Origin: CAZNPW01 sp964575185
GTDB lineage: Bacteria > Pseudomonadota > Alphaproteobacteria > Rhodobacterales > Rhodobacteraceae
Length of the DNA: 58,745 nucleotides
Direction of reading: 5' to 3'
Assembly (NCBI GenBank): GCA_964575185.1
Contig: CAZNPW010000015.1
Span: 1-58,745 of the forward strand
In this document: positions 33,723 to 44,153 of the stretch, piece after piece
How the letters are laid out: each line of letters opens with the position of its first letter
Position numbering within the stretch: the first letter of the stretch is position 1
The notes under the pieces: generated by a model
Seen by the model: only the letters and a program-made list of their open reading frames with translations
Told to the model about the DNA's origin: nothing
Database searches by the model: none
Program-made: the position numbers and the translations under genes

Positions 33723-35195
33723 ATGAAGACCGCATGGGCCGCCGCCGCCGCCGCGCTGGCGCTGACCGCAGGCATGGCGCTGGCGCAGGAGGCCATCACC
33801 ATCGGCATCCAGCTCGAACCGCCGAACCTCGACCCCACCGCGGGCGCCGCCGAGGCGATCGACTCGGTGGTCTACCTCAACGTCTTCCAGGGCCTGACGC
33901 GGTTCCAGTCCGACGGATCGGTCACGCCAGAGCTCGCGACCGGGTGGGAGGTGTCGGAGGACGGGCTGACCTGGACCTTCCGGCTGCAGGACGGCGTCAC
34001 CTTCCACGACGGCACCACCTTCGACGCGGCCGACGTGAAGTTCTCGCTCGATCGCGCCCGCGCGGCCGATTCGGTCAACGCGCAGAAACAGCTCTTCGCG
34101 CAGATCGCCGATGTCGCGGTGGTGGACCCGCTGACGGTGCGGATCACGCTCAGCCAGCCGAACGGGGCCTTGCCGTTCAACCTCGCCTGGGGCGATGCGG
34201 TGATCGTGGCTCCCGAAAGCGCCGCGACCAACGCCACGAACCCGGTCGGCACCGGCCCCTACCGCTTCGCCCGCTGGGTGCAGGGGGACCGTGTGGAGCT
34301 CGTGCGGTCCGACAGCTACTGGGGCGCGGCCCCGGCGCTGGCCACCGCGACGTTCCGCTTCATCTCGGACCCGTCCGCCGCCTTCGCGGCGGTGATGGCG
34401 GGCGATGTCGATGTCTTCGCGGGCTACCCCGCGCCGGAGAACCTCGCGCAGTTCCAGGCCGACCCGCGGTTCCAGGTGCTGATCGGCTCGACCGAGGGCG
34501 AGACGATCCTCGCCATGAACAACAAGGCCCCGCCCTTCGACGACATCCGCGTGCGCAAGGCCGTGGCCCGCGCGATCGACCGGCAGGCGGTCATCGACGG
34601 CGCGATGTTCGGCTACGGCACGCCGATCGGCACGCATTTCGCCCCGCACAACCCGGCCTACGTCGACCTGACGGCGCAGTCGGCCTACGACCCGGCGCAG
34701 TCGAAGGCCCTGCTGGCCGAGGCCGGCCTGCCCGACGGCTTTTCCACCACGCTGAAGCTGCCGCCCCCCGCCTACGCCCGCCGCGGCGGCGAGATCGTCG
34801 CGGCGCAGCTGCGCGCGGTCGGGATCGACGCGCGGATCGAGAACGTCGAATGGGCGCAGTGGATCGAGGACGTGTTCACCAACAAGAACTACGCCCTGAC
34901 GATCGTCAGCCACACCGAGCCGATGGACATCGGCATCTACGCCAACCCCGACTACTACTTCCAGTACGACAGCCCCGCGATGCAGAAGATCATCGCCGAC
35001 CTGACCGCCGAGGCCGATCCGGCGAAGCGCACGGCGCTGATGCAGGCGGCCCAGCGCCGGATCGCCGACGACACCGTCAACGCCTTCCTGTTCCAGCTGC
35101 CGCTGCTGACGGTCGCCAGGGCCGGGGTGCGCGGGCTGTGGCCGAACGCGCCGGTCGCCGCGACCGACCTCGCGGCGCTGAGCTGGGCACCGTAA
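33723..35195 (+). CDS. Peptide/opine-type ABC transporter substrate-binding protein
   Basis: 490-residue periplasmic SBP_bac_5 family protein. The Sec signal peptide (MKTAWAAAAAALALTAGMALAQ region) is cleaved near residue 22. The family core includes LEPPNLDPTAGAAEAID, YLNVFQGL, GWEVSEDGLTWTFRLQDGVTFHDG region and NPVGTGPYRF. It captures peptides or similar solutes for the DppBC-like permeases that follow. The ATG at 33723 follows AAGGGGACAGGC and gives a clean signal peptide. The ligand is unknown; the M20 enzyme upstream hints at an N-acylated or peptide substrate. Confidence 0.93.
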   Translation: MKTAWAAAAAALALTAGMALAQEAITIGIQLEPPNLDPTAGAAEAIDSVVYLNVFQGLTRFQSDGSVTPELATGWEVSEDGLTWTFRLQDGVTFHDGTTFDAADVKFSLDRARAADSVNAQKQLFAQIADVAVVDPLTVRITLSQPNGALPFNLAWGDAVIVAPESAATNATNPVGTGPYRFARWVQGDRVELVRSDSYWGAAPALATATFRFISDPSAAFAAVMAGDVDVFAGYPAPENLAQFQADPRFQVLIGSTEGETILAMNNKAPPFDDIRVRKAVARAIDRQAVIDGAMFGYGTPIGTHFAPHNPAYVDLTAQSAYDPAQSKALLAEAGLPDGFSTTLKLPPPAYARRGGEIVAAQLRAVGIDARIENVEWAQWIEDVFTNKNYALTIVSHTEPMDIGIYANPDYYFQYDSPAMQKIIADLTAEADPAKRTALMQAAQRRIADDTVNAFLFQLPLLTVARAGVRGLWPNAPVAATDLAALSWAP

Positions 35196-35208
35196 CCGGG
35201 CGCCCGCG

Positions 35209-36153
35209 ATGCTCGGCTATCTCGCCGGCCGCCTCGCCTCGCTGGCCGTCAGCCTTGCGGTCGCGAGCCTGGTCGTCTTCGCGGTGGTCGAGGTCGTGCC
35301 GGGCGACCCGGCGGCGACGATGCTGGGGCTGAACGCCGACCCCGCGGCGGTCGCGGCGCTGCGGGCCGAGATGGGCCTCGACCGGCCGGTGCTCGTCCGC
35401 TACGCGGCCTGGGCCGGGGGCATGCTGACGGGCGACTTCGGCACCTCGCTGACCTACAAGGCGCCGGTCGCGCAGATGGTGGCCGACCGGCTGGGGGTCT
35501 CGCTGCCGCTCGCGCTCTACGCGCTGGTGCTGGCGGTGGCCGTGGGCATCCCGGCAGGGGTCATCGCCGCGGCGCGGCGCGGGGGGGCGGCGGACATCGG
35601 GATCATGGGGGCGACGCAGCTCGGCATCGCGATCCCGAACGTCTGGTTCGCGATGATCCTCGTCTTCGTCTTCGCCGTCAGCCTCGGCTGGGTCGGTGCC
35701 GGGGGGTTCCCCGGATGGGAGCGCGGCGCGGGCCCCGCGCTCGCCGCGCTGACCCTGCCCGCCGTGGCGCTCGCCCTGCCGCAGGCGGCGATCCTGGCGC
35801 GGGTGATGCGGTCGTCGCTGATCGACATCCTGGGCGAGGACTTCATCCGCACCGCCCGCGCCAAGGGGCTGAGCGCGCGGCAGGCGCTGTGGCGGCACGG
35901 GCTTCGCAACGCGCTGATCCCGGTGCTGACGCTGATGGGCCTGCAGTTCTCGTTCCTGATCGCGGGGGCGATCATCATCGAACAGGTGTTCACGCTGCCC
36001 GGACTCGGCCGGCTGGTCTTCCAGGCGATCTCGGCGCGCGACCTGATCACGGTCGAAAGCGTGGTGATGCTGCTGGTCGCCGCGGTGATCGTGGTGAACT
36101 TCGCCGTCGACGTGGCCTATGCCGCGATCGACCCCCGGCTGCGGCGGCGATGA
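35209..36153 (+). CDS. DppB-like ABC transporter permease
   Basis: 314-residue inner-membrane permease of the Dpp/Opp family with about six membrane helices. The N-terminal VVPGDPAATMLG region and GDFGTSL are typical, and the EAA coupling loop appears as DFIRTARAKGLSARQALWRHGLRNALIPV. It forms the channel with the next gene product. The start is ATG 35209. The stop overlaps the next ATG (ATGA). Confidence 0.94.
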   Translation: MLGYLAGRLASLAVSLAVASLVVFAVVEVVPGDPAATMLGLNADPAAVAALRAEMGLDRPVLVRYAAWAGGMLTGDFGTSLTYKAPVAQMVADRLGVSLPLALYALVLAVAVGIPAGVIAAARRGGAADIGIMGATQLGIAIPNVWFAMILVFVFAVSLGWVGAGGFPGWERGAGPALAALTLPAVALALPQAAILARVMRSSLIDILGEDFIRTARAKGLSARQALWRHGLRNALIPVLTLMGLQFSFLIAGAIIIEQVFTLPGLGRLVFQAISARDLITVESVVMLLVAAVIVVNFAVDVAYAAIDPRLRRR

Positions 36154-36958
36154 GGGCGCTGGTCCTCGGCGCGGCCCTGGCGGGGCTTTTCGCGGCGCTG
36201 GCGCTGGTGTCGCTGGTCTGGACGCCGCACCCGGTCGACATCGTCGACATCCCGAACCGCCTGCAGGGGCCGCAGGCCACCTACTGGCTCGGCACCGACC
36301 ACTACGGGCGCGACATGCTGTCGATGCTGATGGTGGGCGCGCGCACCTCGATCGCGGTCGCGGTCCTCGCGGTCGGCATCGGCGTGGCCGTGGGGGTGCC
36401 GCTGGGGCTGCTGGCCGCCGCCCGCGCCGGGGGCTGGCTCGACGACGGCGTGATGCGCGCCAACGACCTGGTCTTCGCCTTCCCCTCGCTGGTCATCGCG
36501 ATCCTGATTACCGCGGTCTGGGGCCCGTCGGCGGTGAACGCGATCCTCGCCATCGGCATCTTCAACATCCCGGTCTTCGCCCGCATCACCCGCGGCGCGG
36601 CGCTGGGCCTCTGGGCGCGCGACTTCGTGCTGGCGGCGCGGGTCGCGGGGAAGGGCGCGACGCGGATCAGCGTCGAGCACATCCTGCCCAACATCGCGGC
36701 GCTGCTGATCGTGCAGGGCACGATCCAGTTCTCGCTCGGGATCCTCGCCGAGGCCGGGTTGTCCTACGTCGGCCTCGGCGCGCAGCCGCCGACGCCGAGC
36801 TGGGGGCGGATGCTCGCCGACGCGCAGACGATGGTGGCCATCGCGCCGCAGATCGCGCTGTGGCCGGGCCTCGCCATCGTGCTGACGGTGCTGGGCCTGA
36901 ACCTCCTCGGCGACGGGCTGCGAGACGTGTTCGACCCCCGGCTGCGGGCGGTGCGGCG

Positions 36959-36962
<4 letters not shown>
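36150..36962 (+). CDS. DppC-like ABC transporter permease
   Basis: 270-residue second permease of the importer. It contains YWLGTDHYGRDMLSMLMVGART near residue 45, the hallmark of DppC/OppC, and an EAA loop (DFVLAARVAGKGATRISVEHILPN). About six membrane segments. Start ATG 36150 is coupled to the previous stop, and its stop overlaps the GTG of the ATPase gene. Confidence 0.94.
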
Positions 36963-38501
<1,539 letters not shown>

Positions 38502-38509
<8 letters not shown>

Positions 38510-39947
38510 GATGCGCATCGACCCCGCGCTCTGCCTGATCGGCGGGGCCTGGCGGCCCGCCGCAGGGGGCACCCTGCCGCTGGTCAACCCCTCGACCGGC
38601 GCGCCGCTCGCCCGCATCGCACGCGGCACCGCGCCCGACATCGACGCCGCCGTCGCCGCCGCCACCGCCGCCAGGGCCGGCGACTGGGGCCGGATGCCCG
38701 CCGCCGACCGGGGCCGCATCCTGGCCCGCATCGGCCGGATCGTCGTCGACCGCGTGGAGGAGCTGGCGCGCCTGGAAGCGCAGGACGTGGGCAAGCCCCT
38801 GACGCAAGCTCGCGCCGACGCCCGCGCGCTCGCGCGCTACATGGAGTTCTACGGCGGCGCGGCCGACAAGCTGACCGGCGAGACGATCCCCTACCAGCCC
38901 GGCCACACCGTCTGGACCGTCCGCGCGCCGCATGGCGTGACCGCCCATGTCATCCCCTGGAACTACCCGATGCAGATCATCGGCCGCTCGGTCGGCGCGG
39001 CGCTGGCCATGGGCAACGCCTGCGTCCTGAAACCGGCCGAGGAGGCCTGCCTGACCGCGCTCGCCTTCGCGGGCATCGCGACGGAGGCCGGGCTGCCCCC
39101 CGGCGCGCTGAACGTCGTGCCCGGCACGGGGGCCGAGGCCGGGGCGGCGCTGGTCGCGCATCCGGGGGTCCACCACATCTCCTTCACCGGCTCGGTCGCC
39201 ACGGGCCGGCAGGTGCAGGCCGCCGCCGCCGCGCATCTCGTGCCGGTGACGCTGGAGCTCGGCGGCAAGTCGCCGCAGATCGTGTTCGACGACGCCGACC
39301 TCGACCGCGCGCTGCCGTTCCTGGTGAGCGCGGGCATCCAGAACGCCGGCCAGACCTGCTCTGCCGCCAGCCGCATCCTGGTGCAGCGCGGCGTCTACGC
39401 CGAGGTCCGCCGCCGCATGGCCGAGGCCTATGCCGCGCTCGTCGCAGGCCCGGCAGAGGCCGACCTCGCGACAGGCCCGCTCATCTCGGCGCGGCAGAAG
39501 GCGGTGGTCGAGGGCTTCCTTGCGCAAGGCCACGACCTGACGCTCGCCGCCGAAGGCCGCATCGCCGCCGACGCGCCCGCAGGCGGCTTCTACCTCGCCC
39601 CGCGCCTTTTCGCCGACGTGCCGCCCGGCCACGTCCTGGCGCAAGAAGAAATCTTCGGCCCCGTGCAGGTCCTGACCCCCTTCGACACCGAAGAGGACGC
39701 CATCCGCATCGCCAACGGCACCCCCTACGGCCTGGTCGCCGCGGCGTGGACGGCGGACGGCGCGCGGCAGTTCCGGCTGGCGCGGGACCTGCGCGCGGGG
39801 CAGGTGTTCCTCAACACCTACGGGGCCGGCGGCGGGGTGGAACTGCCCTTCGGCGGCACCGGCCAGTCGGGGCACGGCCGCGAGAAGGGATTCCAGGCGC
39901 TGCACGGTTTCTCCACGCTCAAGACGGTGGCGGCCTGGCATGGGTGA
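38502..39947 (+). CDS. NAD(P)+-dependent aldehyde dehydrogenase
   Basis: 481-residue ALDH-superfamily enzyme oxidising an aldehyde to its acid. It has the cofactor and oxyanion segments VIPWNYPMQ and FTGSVATGRQV, the catalytic Glu in TLELGGKSPQ, and the nucleophilic Cys in NAGQTCSAASRI. The sequence is of the betaine/aminobutyraldehyde-like broad class. Substrate unknown. Overlap with the ABC ATPase on one side and the SDR on the other shows that it belongs to the transporter operon, so it probably acts on the imported compound or its breakdown product. Confidence 0.92.
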
Positions 39948-40680
39948 GACGATGCAGCTTCACGGCAAGACCGCCCTCGTCACCGGCGCGGGCTCCGGCT
40001 TCGGCGCGGGGATCGCCGCGCGCTTCGCCGCGGCGGGGGCGCGGGTGATCGTCGCCGACATCGACGCCGCCGCCGCGACCGCCGTGGCCGCGCGCATCGG
40101 CGGCACCGCCATCGCCTGCGACGTGGGCGACGGGGCGAGCGTCGCCGCCATGGCGGCCGAGGCGGGCGCGGTCGACATCCTGGTGAACAACGCGGGCGTC
40201 ACCCACCTGCCCGCCTTCATGGAGGACGTGAGCGAGGCCGACCTCGACCGCATCCTGCGCGTGAACGTCAAGGCGATCTACCTGACCGCCCGTGCCCTCG
40301 TGCCCGCGATGAAGGCGCGGCGGGCGGGGGTGATCCTGAACATCGCCTCCACCGCCGCCGTCTCGCCCCGCCCGCGCCTGACGTGGTACAACGCCTCCAA
40401 GGGCTTCGCCGTGACCGCGACGAAGTCCATGGCGGTCGAGCTCGCGCCCTGGGGCATCCGCGTCAACGCGCTGAACCCGGTGGCGGGCGAGACGCCGCTG
40501 CTCGCGTCGTTCATGGGCGGGGACACGCCCGAGATGCGCGCGAAGTTCCTGGCGACGATCCCGCTCGGGCGCTTCTCGACGCCAGAGGACATGGGCGAGG
40601 CGGCGCTGTTCCTCTGCTCGGACGCGGCGGCGATGATCACGGGGACCGCGCTCGCGGTCGACGGCGGGCGGTGCATCTGA
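39940..40680 (+). CDS. Short-chain dehydrogenase/reductase (FabG-like)
   Basis: 246-residue classical SDR. It has the Rossmann motif TGAGSGFGAGIA, NNAGV, catalytic Ser in NIASTAAV, YNASKG with the YxxxK pair, and a C-terminal GTALAVDGG. It oxidises or reduces a hydroxyl/keto group with NAD(P). The start is ATG 39940 or 39952; both overlap or abut the ALDH stop. Paired with the ALDH it could convert an alcohol to an acid in two steps. Last gene of the operon. Confidence 0.92.
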   Translation: MGETMQLHGKTALVTGAGSGFGAGIAARFAAAGARVIVADIDAAAATAVAARIGGTAIACDVGDGASVAAMAAEAGAVDILVNNAGVTHLPAFMEDVSEADLDRILRVNVKAIYLTARALVPAMKARRAGVILNIASTAAVSPRPRLTWYNASKGFAVTATKSMAVELAPWGIRVNALNPVAGETPLLASFMGGDTPEMRAKFLATIPLGRFSTPEDMGEAALFLCSDAAAMITGTALAVDGGRCI

Positions 40681-40714
40681 CGGCCGGGCGCGCGGGGCGC
40701 TGCACCTGCGCGCC

Positions 40715-40745
40715 TTGACATCGGCGCGAAGCCCGGCCCTATCTG
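40715..40745 (+). promoter_or_regulatory. Candidate sigma-70 promoter of the SorC-family regulator
   Basis: A perfect TTGACA at 40715-40720 is followed after 19 bp by TATCTG (40740-40745), or CTATCT at 18 bp, about 25 bp before the regulator start. The -35 stands out in very GC-rich surroundings; the spacing is slightly long, so confidence is moderate. Confidence 0.4.
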
Positions 40746-40770
40746 CCGCCTGCACAGCACGGGGCGGCGC

Positions 40771-41736
40771 ATGGGCAGCGGAGGGCAGCGGCGCAACCTC
40801 GCGCGGGTCAGCGGCGAGAACGCCGTGATCCAGGTCGCCTGGATGTACTACCACGACGGGTTGAACCAGCAGGACATCGCGTCCGCGCTGGGCATCTCGC
40901 GCGCCACGGTCGTGAACTACCTGGCCGAGGCGCGCGAGACCGGGCTCATCCGCATCACGCTCGCCGCCCCCGCCTTCACCGCGCACCGGCTCGCGCTCGC
41001 GCTCTGCGACCGCTTCGGCCTGGCGGGCGCCTATGTCGTGCCCGACGAAGGCGCCGACGCCGAGGCCGCCTTCCACCGGGTCGTGCGCGGCGCGGCGCTC
41101 TGGCTGCCCGACCTGCTCGCCCCCGGCGACCGGCTGGGCGTCGCCTGGGGCCGCACCGTCTTCGGACTGGCCGAGGTGATCGAGCCGCTGCACGTCCCCG
41201 GCCTGACGGTGATGCAGCTTTTCGGATCGATGGCCACGCCTTACGGCTTTACCGCCGAGGCCTGCTCCACCCGCCTCGCGCAGCGGCTGGGCGCGGCCTG
41301 CGTGAACCTGCATGCCCCCGCGATCGTCAGCCGCGCCGAACTCGCCGCCGACCTGCGGCAGGAGCCGATCCTGAAGGCGCAACTCGACCAGCTCGGCAGC
41401 GTGAACAAGCTTCTGTTCTCGGCCGGCACCGCCACACCCGACAGCCACATCGTCTCGAGCGGCCTCGTCAGCGCCGACGACCTCGCCTGGCACGTCGCGC
41501 GGGGCGCAGTGGGCGTCGTCTGCGGCCGCTTCGTCGATGCGGAGGGCCGGCAGGTGCCGGGGCCGATGGAGGCGCGGATGATCGGCATCCCGCTGCCCGC
41601 GCTGGTCGGGCTGCCGATGGGCATCCTCGTCACTCCCGGCCTCGACAAGGTCGAACCGACACGCGCCGCGATCCGCGGCGGGTTCGTCACCCACCTGTGC
41701 ACCGGCGTCACGATGGCCGAGGCGCTGCTGGCCTAG
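40771..41736 (+). CDS. SorC/DeoR-type sugar-binding transcriptional regulator
   Basis: 321-residue regulator. The N-terminal helix-turn-helix (LNQQDIASALGISRATVVNYLAEAR region, residues about 30-55) is followed by a SorC sugar-phosphate-binding domain (LGVAWGRTVFGLAEV, FGSMATPYGF, GVVCGRFVDAEG). The family includes LsrR, SorC and CggR, which respond to phosphorylated sugars. Its location before mtnA/mtnK and the transporter operon makes it the likely local regulator, with the TTGAC/GTCAA motifs at 44089 and 56150 as candidate sites. The 3' end overlaps the convergent mtnA by 29 bp. Confidence 0.9.
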   Translation: MGSGGQRRNLARVSGENAVIQVAWMYYHDGLNQQDIASALGISRATVVNYLAEARETGLIRITLAAPAFTAHRLALALCDRFGLAGAYVVPDEGADAEAAFHRVVRGAALWLPDLLAPGDRLGVAWGRTVFGLAEVIEPLHVPGLTVMQLFGSMATPYGFTAEACSTRLAQRLGAACVNLHAPAIVSRAELAADLRQEPILKAQLDQLGSVNKLLFSAGTATPDSHIVSSGLVSADDLAWHVARGAVGVVCGRFVDAEGRQVPGPMEARMIGIPLPALVGLPMGILVTPGLDKVEPTRAAIRGGFVTHLCTGVTMAEALLA

Positions 41737-42814
41737 CGAGATCGGGGAACATCGCGGCCAGCCCCGCCTCGGACGCCGCGCAGAGGCCCCGCTCGGTCAG
41801 CAGGCCCGTGACCAGCGCGGCGGGCGTCACGTCGAAGGCCGGGTTGCGCGCGGGCGTGGCCTCGGGCGCGATCCGCACCGACAGGATGCGCCCGTCGTCG
41901 GCCAGGCCCTGCACCCGCGTGACCTCCCCCGGATCGCGCTCCTCGATCGGGATGTCGGCCAGCCCGTCGCGGATGCGCCAGTCGATGGTGGGCGAGGGGA
42001 GTGCCACGTAGAACGGCACCCCGCTTTCCCGCGCGGCGAGCGCCTTCAGGTAGGTGCCGATCTTGTTGCACACGTCGCCCGCCGCCGTCGTGCGGTCGGT
42101 GCCGACGATCACCAGGTCGACCTCGCCGTGCTGCATCAGATGGCCGCCCGCGTTGTCGGCGATCAGGTGGTGGGGGATGCCGTGGCTCGCCAGCTCCCAC
42201 GCCGTCAGCGCCGCGCCCTGGTTGCGCGGGCGGGTCTCGTCGGCGAAGACGTGGACGGGCACCCCCGCCTCGTGCGCGGCATAGACGGGCGCGGTCGCGG
42301 TGCCCCAGTCGACCGTGGCGAGCCAGCCCGCGTTGCAATGCGTCAGGATGTTCACCGGCCCCGCCTTCCGCGCCGCGACCGCGCGGATCAGCTCCAGCCC
42401 GTGCCGCCCGATGGCCCGGTTCATCGCCACGTCCGCGTCGCAGATCGCCGCCGCCCGCCTTGCCGCTGCCGCCGCGCGGTCCGCCGGAGGCAGCGGCGCG
42501 AGATGGCCACGCATGTCGTCCAGCGCCCAGCGCAGGTTGATCGCCGTCGGCCGCGTCGCGTGCAGCACCTCCCAGGCCGCGTTCAGCCCCGCATCGGACG
42601 GATCGTCGCGCATCGCGATGGCCACGCCCCAGGCCGCCGCCGCGCCGATCAGCGGCGCGCCGCGGACCCACATGTCGCGGATCGCCACCGCGACCTCGTC
42701 GCGGCTGCGCAGGGGCACGATCCGCAGCTCGTGCGGCAGCCAGCGCTGGTCGATGACGCGGACCTCGCCGTCCTGAAGCCAGATGGTGCGGAAGGGGGTG
42801 CCGTCGATCTTCAC
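41708..42814 (-). CDS. mtnA: Methylthioribose-1-phosphate isomerase MtnA
   Basis: 368-residue aldose-ketose isomerase converting 5-methylthioribose 1-phosphate to the ribulose form. It contains WVRGAPLIGAAAAWG, the catalytic cysteine in ILTHCNAG and the catalytic Asp in IVGTDRTTAAGDVCNKIGTY, placing it in MtnA rather than eIF2B. Start GTG 42814, preceded by GGAGG, overlaps the mtnK stop. MtnA homologues can also act on 5-deoxyribose 1-phosphate. No mtnBCD or class II aldolase lies in the window, so the downstream fate of the product is open. Confidence 0.93.
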   Translation of the reverse strand: MKIDGTPFRTIWLQDGEVRVIDQRWLPHELRIVPLRSRDEVAVAIRDMWVRGAPLIGAAAAWGVAIAMRDDPSDAGLNAAWEVLHATRPTAINLRWALDDMRGHLAPLPPADRAAAAARRAAAICDADVAMNRAIGRHGLELIRAVAARKAGPVNILTHCNAGWLATVDWGTATAPVYAAHEAGVPVHVFADETRPRNQGAALTAWELASHGIPHHLIADNAGGHLMQHGEVDLVIVGTDRTTAAGDVCNKIGTYLKALAARESGVPFYVALPSPTIDWRIRDGLADIPIEERDPGEVTRVQGLADDGRILSVRIAPEATPARNPAFDVTPAALVTGLLTERGLCAASEAGLAAMFPDLARPAAPRPS

Positions 42815-44046
42815 AGGTGATCCTCCGCGTTGATCCGCGCGGCCGTGGCCGCCACGTCGGCGATGTCTGTGCCGCCGCCCAGCATCAGGTCGCGCCCCAG
42901 CGCCAGCGCGCGCGCCTCGCACGCGGCGCGGCGGGCCGGGTCGGCGATGCGCTCGAAATCGGCGTTGTGGGCAAGGCCGAGGATGCGGCGGTGCATCTCG
43001 ACCCCCATGACCCCGCAGGCGTCGCGCCAGATGCGCGCCAGCACGTCGGCGAGCGCCCGCTCCGCCTCTGCCGCCGACAGCACGCTGGCGGCGTAGAGCA
43101 TCCCGGTCCGTTCGGTCCGCCACAGATGCGCGAACTCCGCCGCGAAGGCCGCCCACAGCGCCCGCACCTCCTCCAGCAGCCAGGCCTGCTGGGCGGCGCG
43201 GTCGCCAGGGCGGGTCTCGTGGCCGGGCTGGCTCAGGTGGGACATGAGGAGGTTCGAGATCAGCATCCCCACGTCGAACCCCATCGGGCCGTAGGTCGCG
43301 AACTCGGGGTCGATCACCACCGCCGCGTCGGCGGTCACCATGACCGATCCGGTGTGCAGGTCGCCGTGCAGCAGGGTTTCGGCGCGGGTGGCGAAGGCGG
43401 TCTTCAGGTGCTGCGCGGCGAGCTTCACCGCCGTGTCCGCCCGCAGGCGCGCCACCGCCGCCTCCAGCCCCGGCGTATGCCGGTTCAGCGGTGCTTCGAA
43501 GTAGGGGTCGGAAAAGACGAGGTTTTCCGTGATGTCGCACAGCGCCGCGTTGCCCGCGAACAGCGCGAGGTCGGCCTTGCGATCCGCCGCCGTCATCGAC
43601 AGGTCCGACCCCCGGAACAGCGTCCGCGCGCAGAAAGTGCCCAGCCGCCGCCCCAGCCCGGCGACCCGCTGCCCCTCGACCAGCGCCGTCCGCAGGATGA
43701 CGTGGTCGGCCAGATAGTCCATCACGATCAGCGCCTGGCCTTCGTCGAAATGCCGGACCGCGGGCACCGACCCCGGGTCGCGGGCGGCATGGCGGATCAG
43801 CGCGTGGTATTCGAAGAAGCTGCGGGTCAGGGGCAGCGGCCAGCCCTCGCCGACCAGCCGGACATAGGGCAGCGCCTGCTTGACGATGGCCTGCCCGCCG
43901 GGGCCGCTGACCACGAACACGAGGTTCAGGTTCCCGTCACCGATTTCGCTGACATCCCAGGCGGTTGGCGGGCCGATCCGTGCCAGCGCGGGAAGCCCGC
44001 CGAGGCGGGCGGGCAGCGTCGCGGCGGTCAGCGGCTGATAGTCCAT
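42811..44046 (-). CDS. mtnK: Methylthioribose kinase MtnK
   Basis: 411-residue kinase of the APH/choline-kinase fold. It has an N-terminal nucleotide-binding part (WDVSEIGDGNLNLVFVV), the catalytic loop LLHGDLHTGSVM and the metal-binding motif VIDPEFATYGPMGFDVGM, which is diagnostic of MTR kinase. It phosphorylates 5-methylthioribose at C1, feeding MtnA. The ATG at 44046 follows GGGGAG; a frame to 44106 is less likely. The gene is divergent from the aldo/keto reductase across a 107-bp regulatory gap. Confidence 0.92.
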   Translation of the reverse strand: MDYQPLTAATLPARLGGLPALARIGPPTAWDVSEIGDGNLNLVFVVSGPGGQAIVKQALPYVRLVGEGWPLPLTRSFFEYHALIRHAARDPGSVPAVRHFDEGQALIVMDYLADHVILRTALVEGQRVAGLGRRLGTFCARTLFRGSDLSMTAADRKADLALFAGNAALCDITENLVFSDPYFEAPLNRHTPGLEAAVARLRADTAVKLAAQHLKTAFATRAETLLHGDLHTGSVMVTADAAVVIDPEFATYGPMGFDVGMLISNLLMSHLSQPGHETRPGDRAAQQAWLLEEVRALWAAFAAEFAHLWRTERTGMLYAASVLSAAEAERALADVLARIWRDACGVMGVEMHRRILGLAHNADFERIADPARRAACEARALALGRDLMLGGGTDIADVAATAARINAEDHL

Positions 44047-44088
44047 GGGCGGCTCCCCGCGGGCCAGAATCGCGCAAACCCGCCAATA

Positions 44089-44104
44089 GTCAAACGATAT
44101 TGAC
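44089..44104. promoter_or_regulatory. Divergent operator/promoter element GTCAA-N6-TTGAC
   Basis: GTCAAACGATATTGAC between mtnK and the aldo/keto reductase has perfect 5-bp inverted arms. The right arm continues into TTGACA (44100-44105), a consensus -35 for the reductase; the left arm read on the minus strand is TTGACT, a -35 for mtnK with GATTCT about 16 bp on. It may be back-to-back promoters, an operator, or both. Confidence 0.5.
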
Positions 44105-44153
44105 ATCTGCCCATGCCCGCGAAACCCTGATGGCAGCCACGCAGGAGACAGGG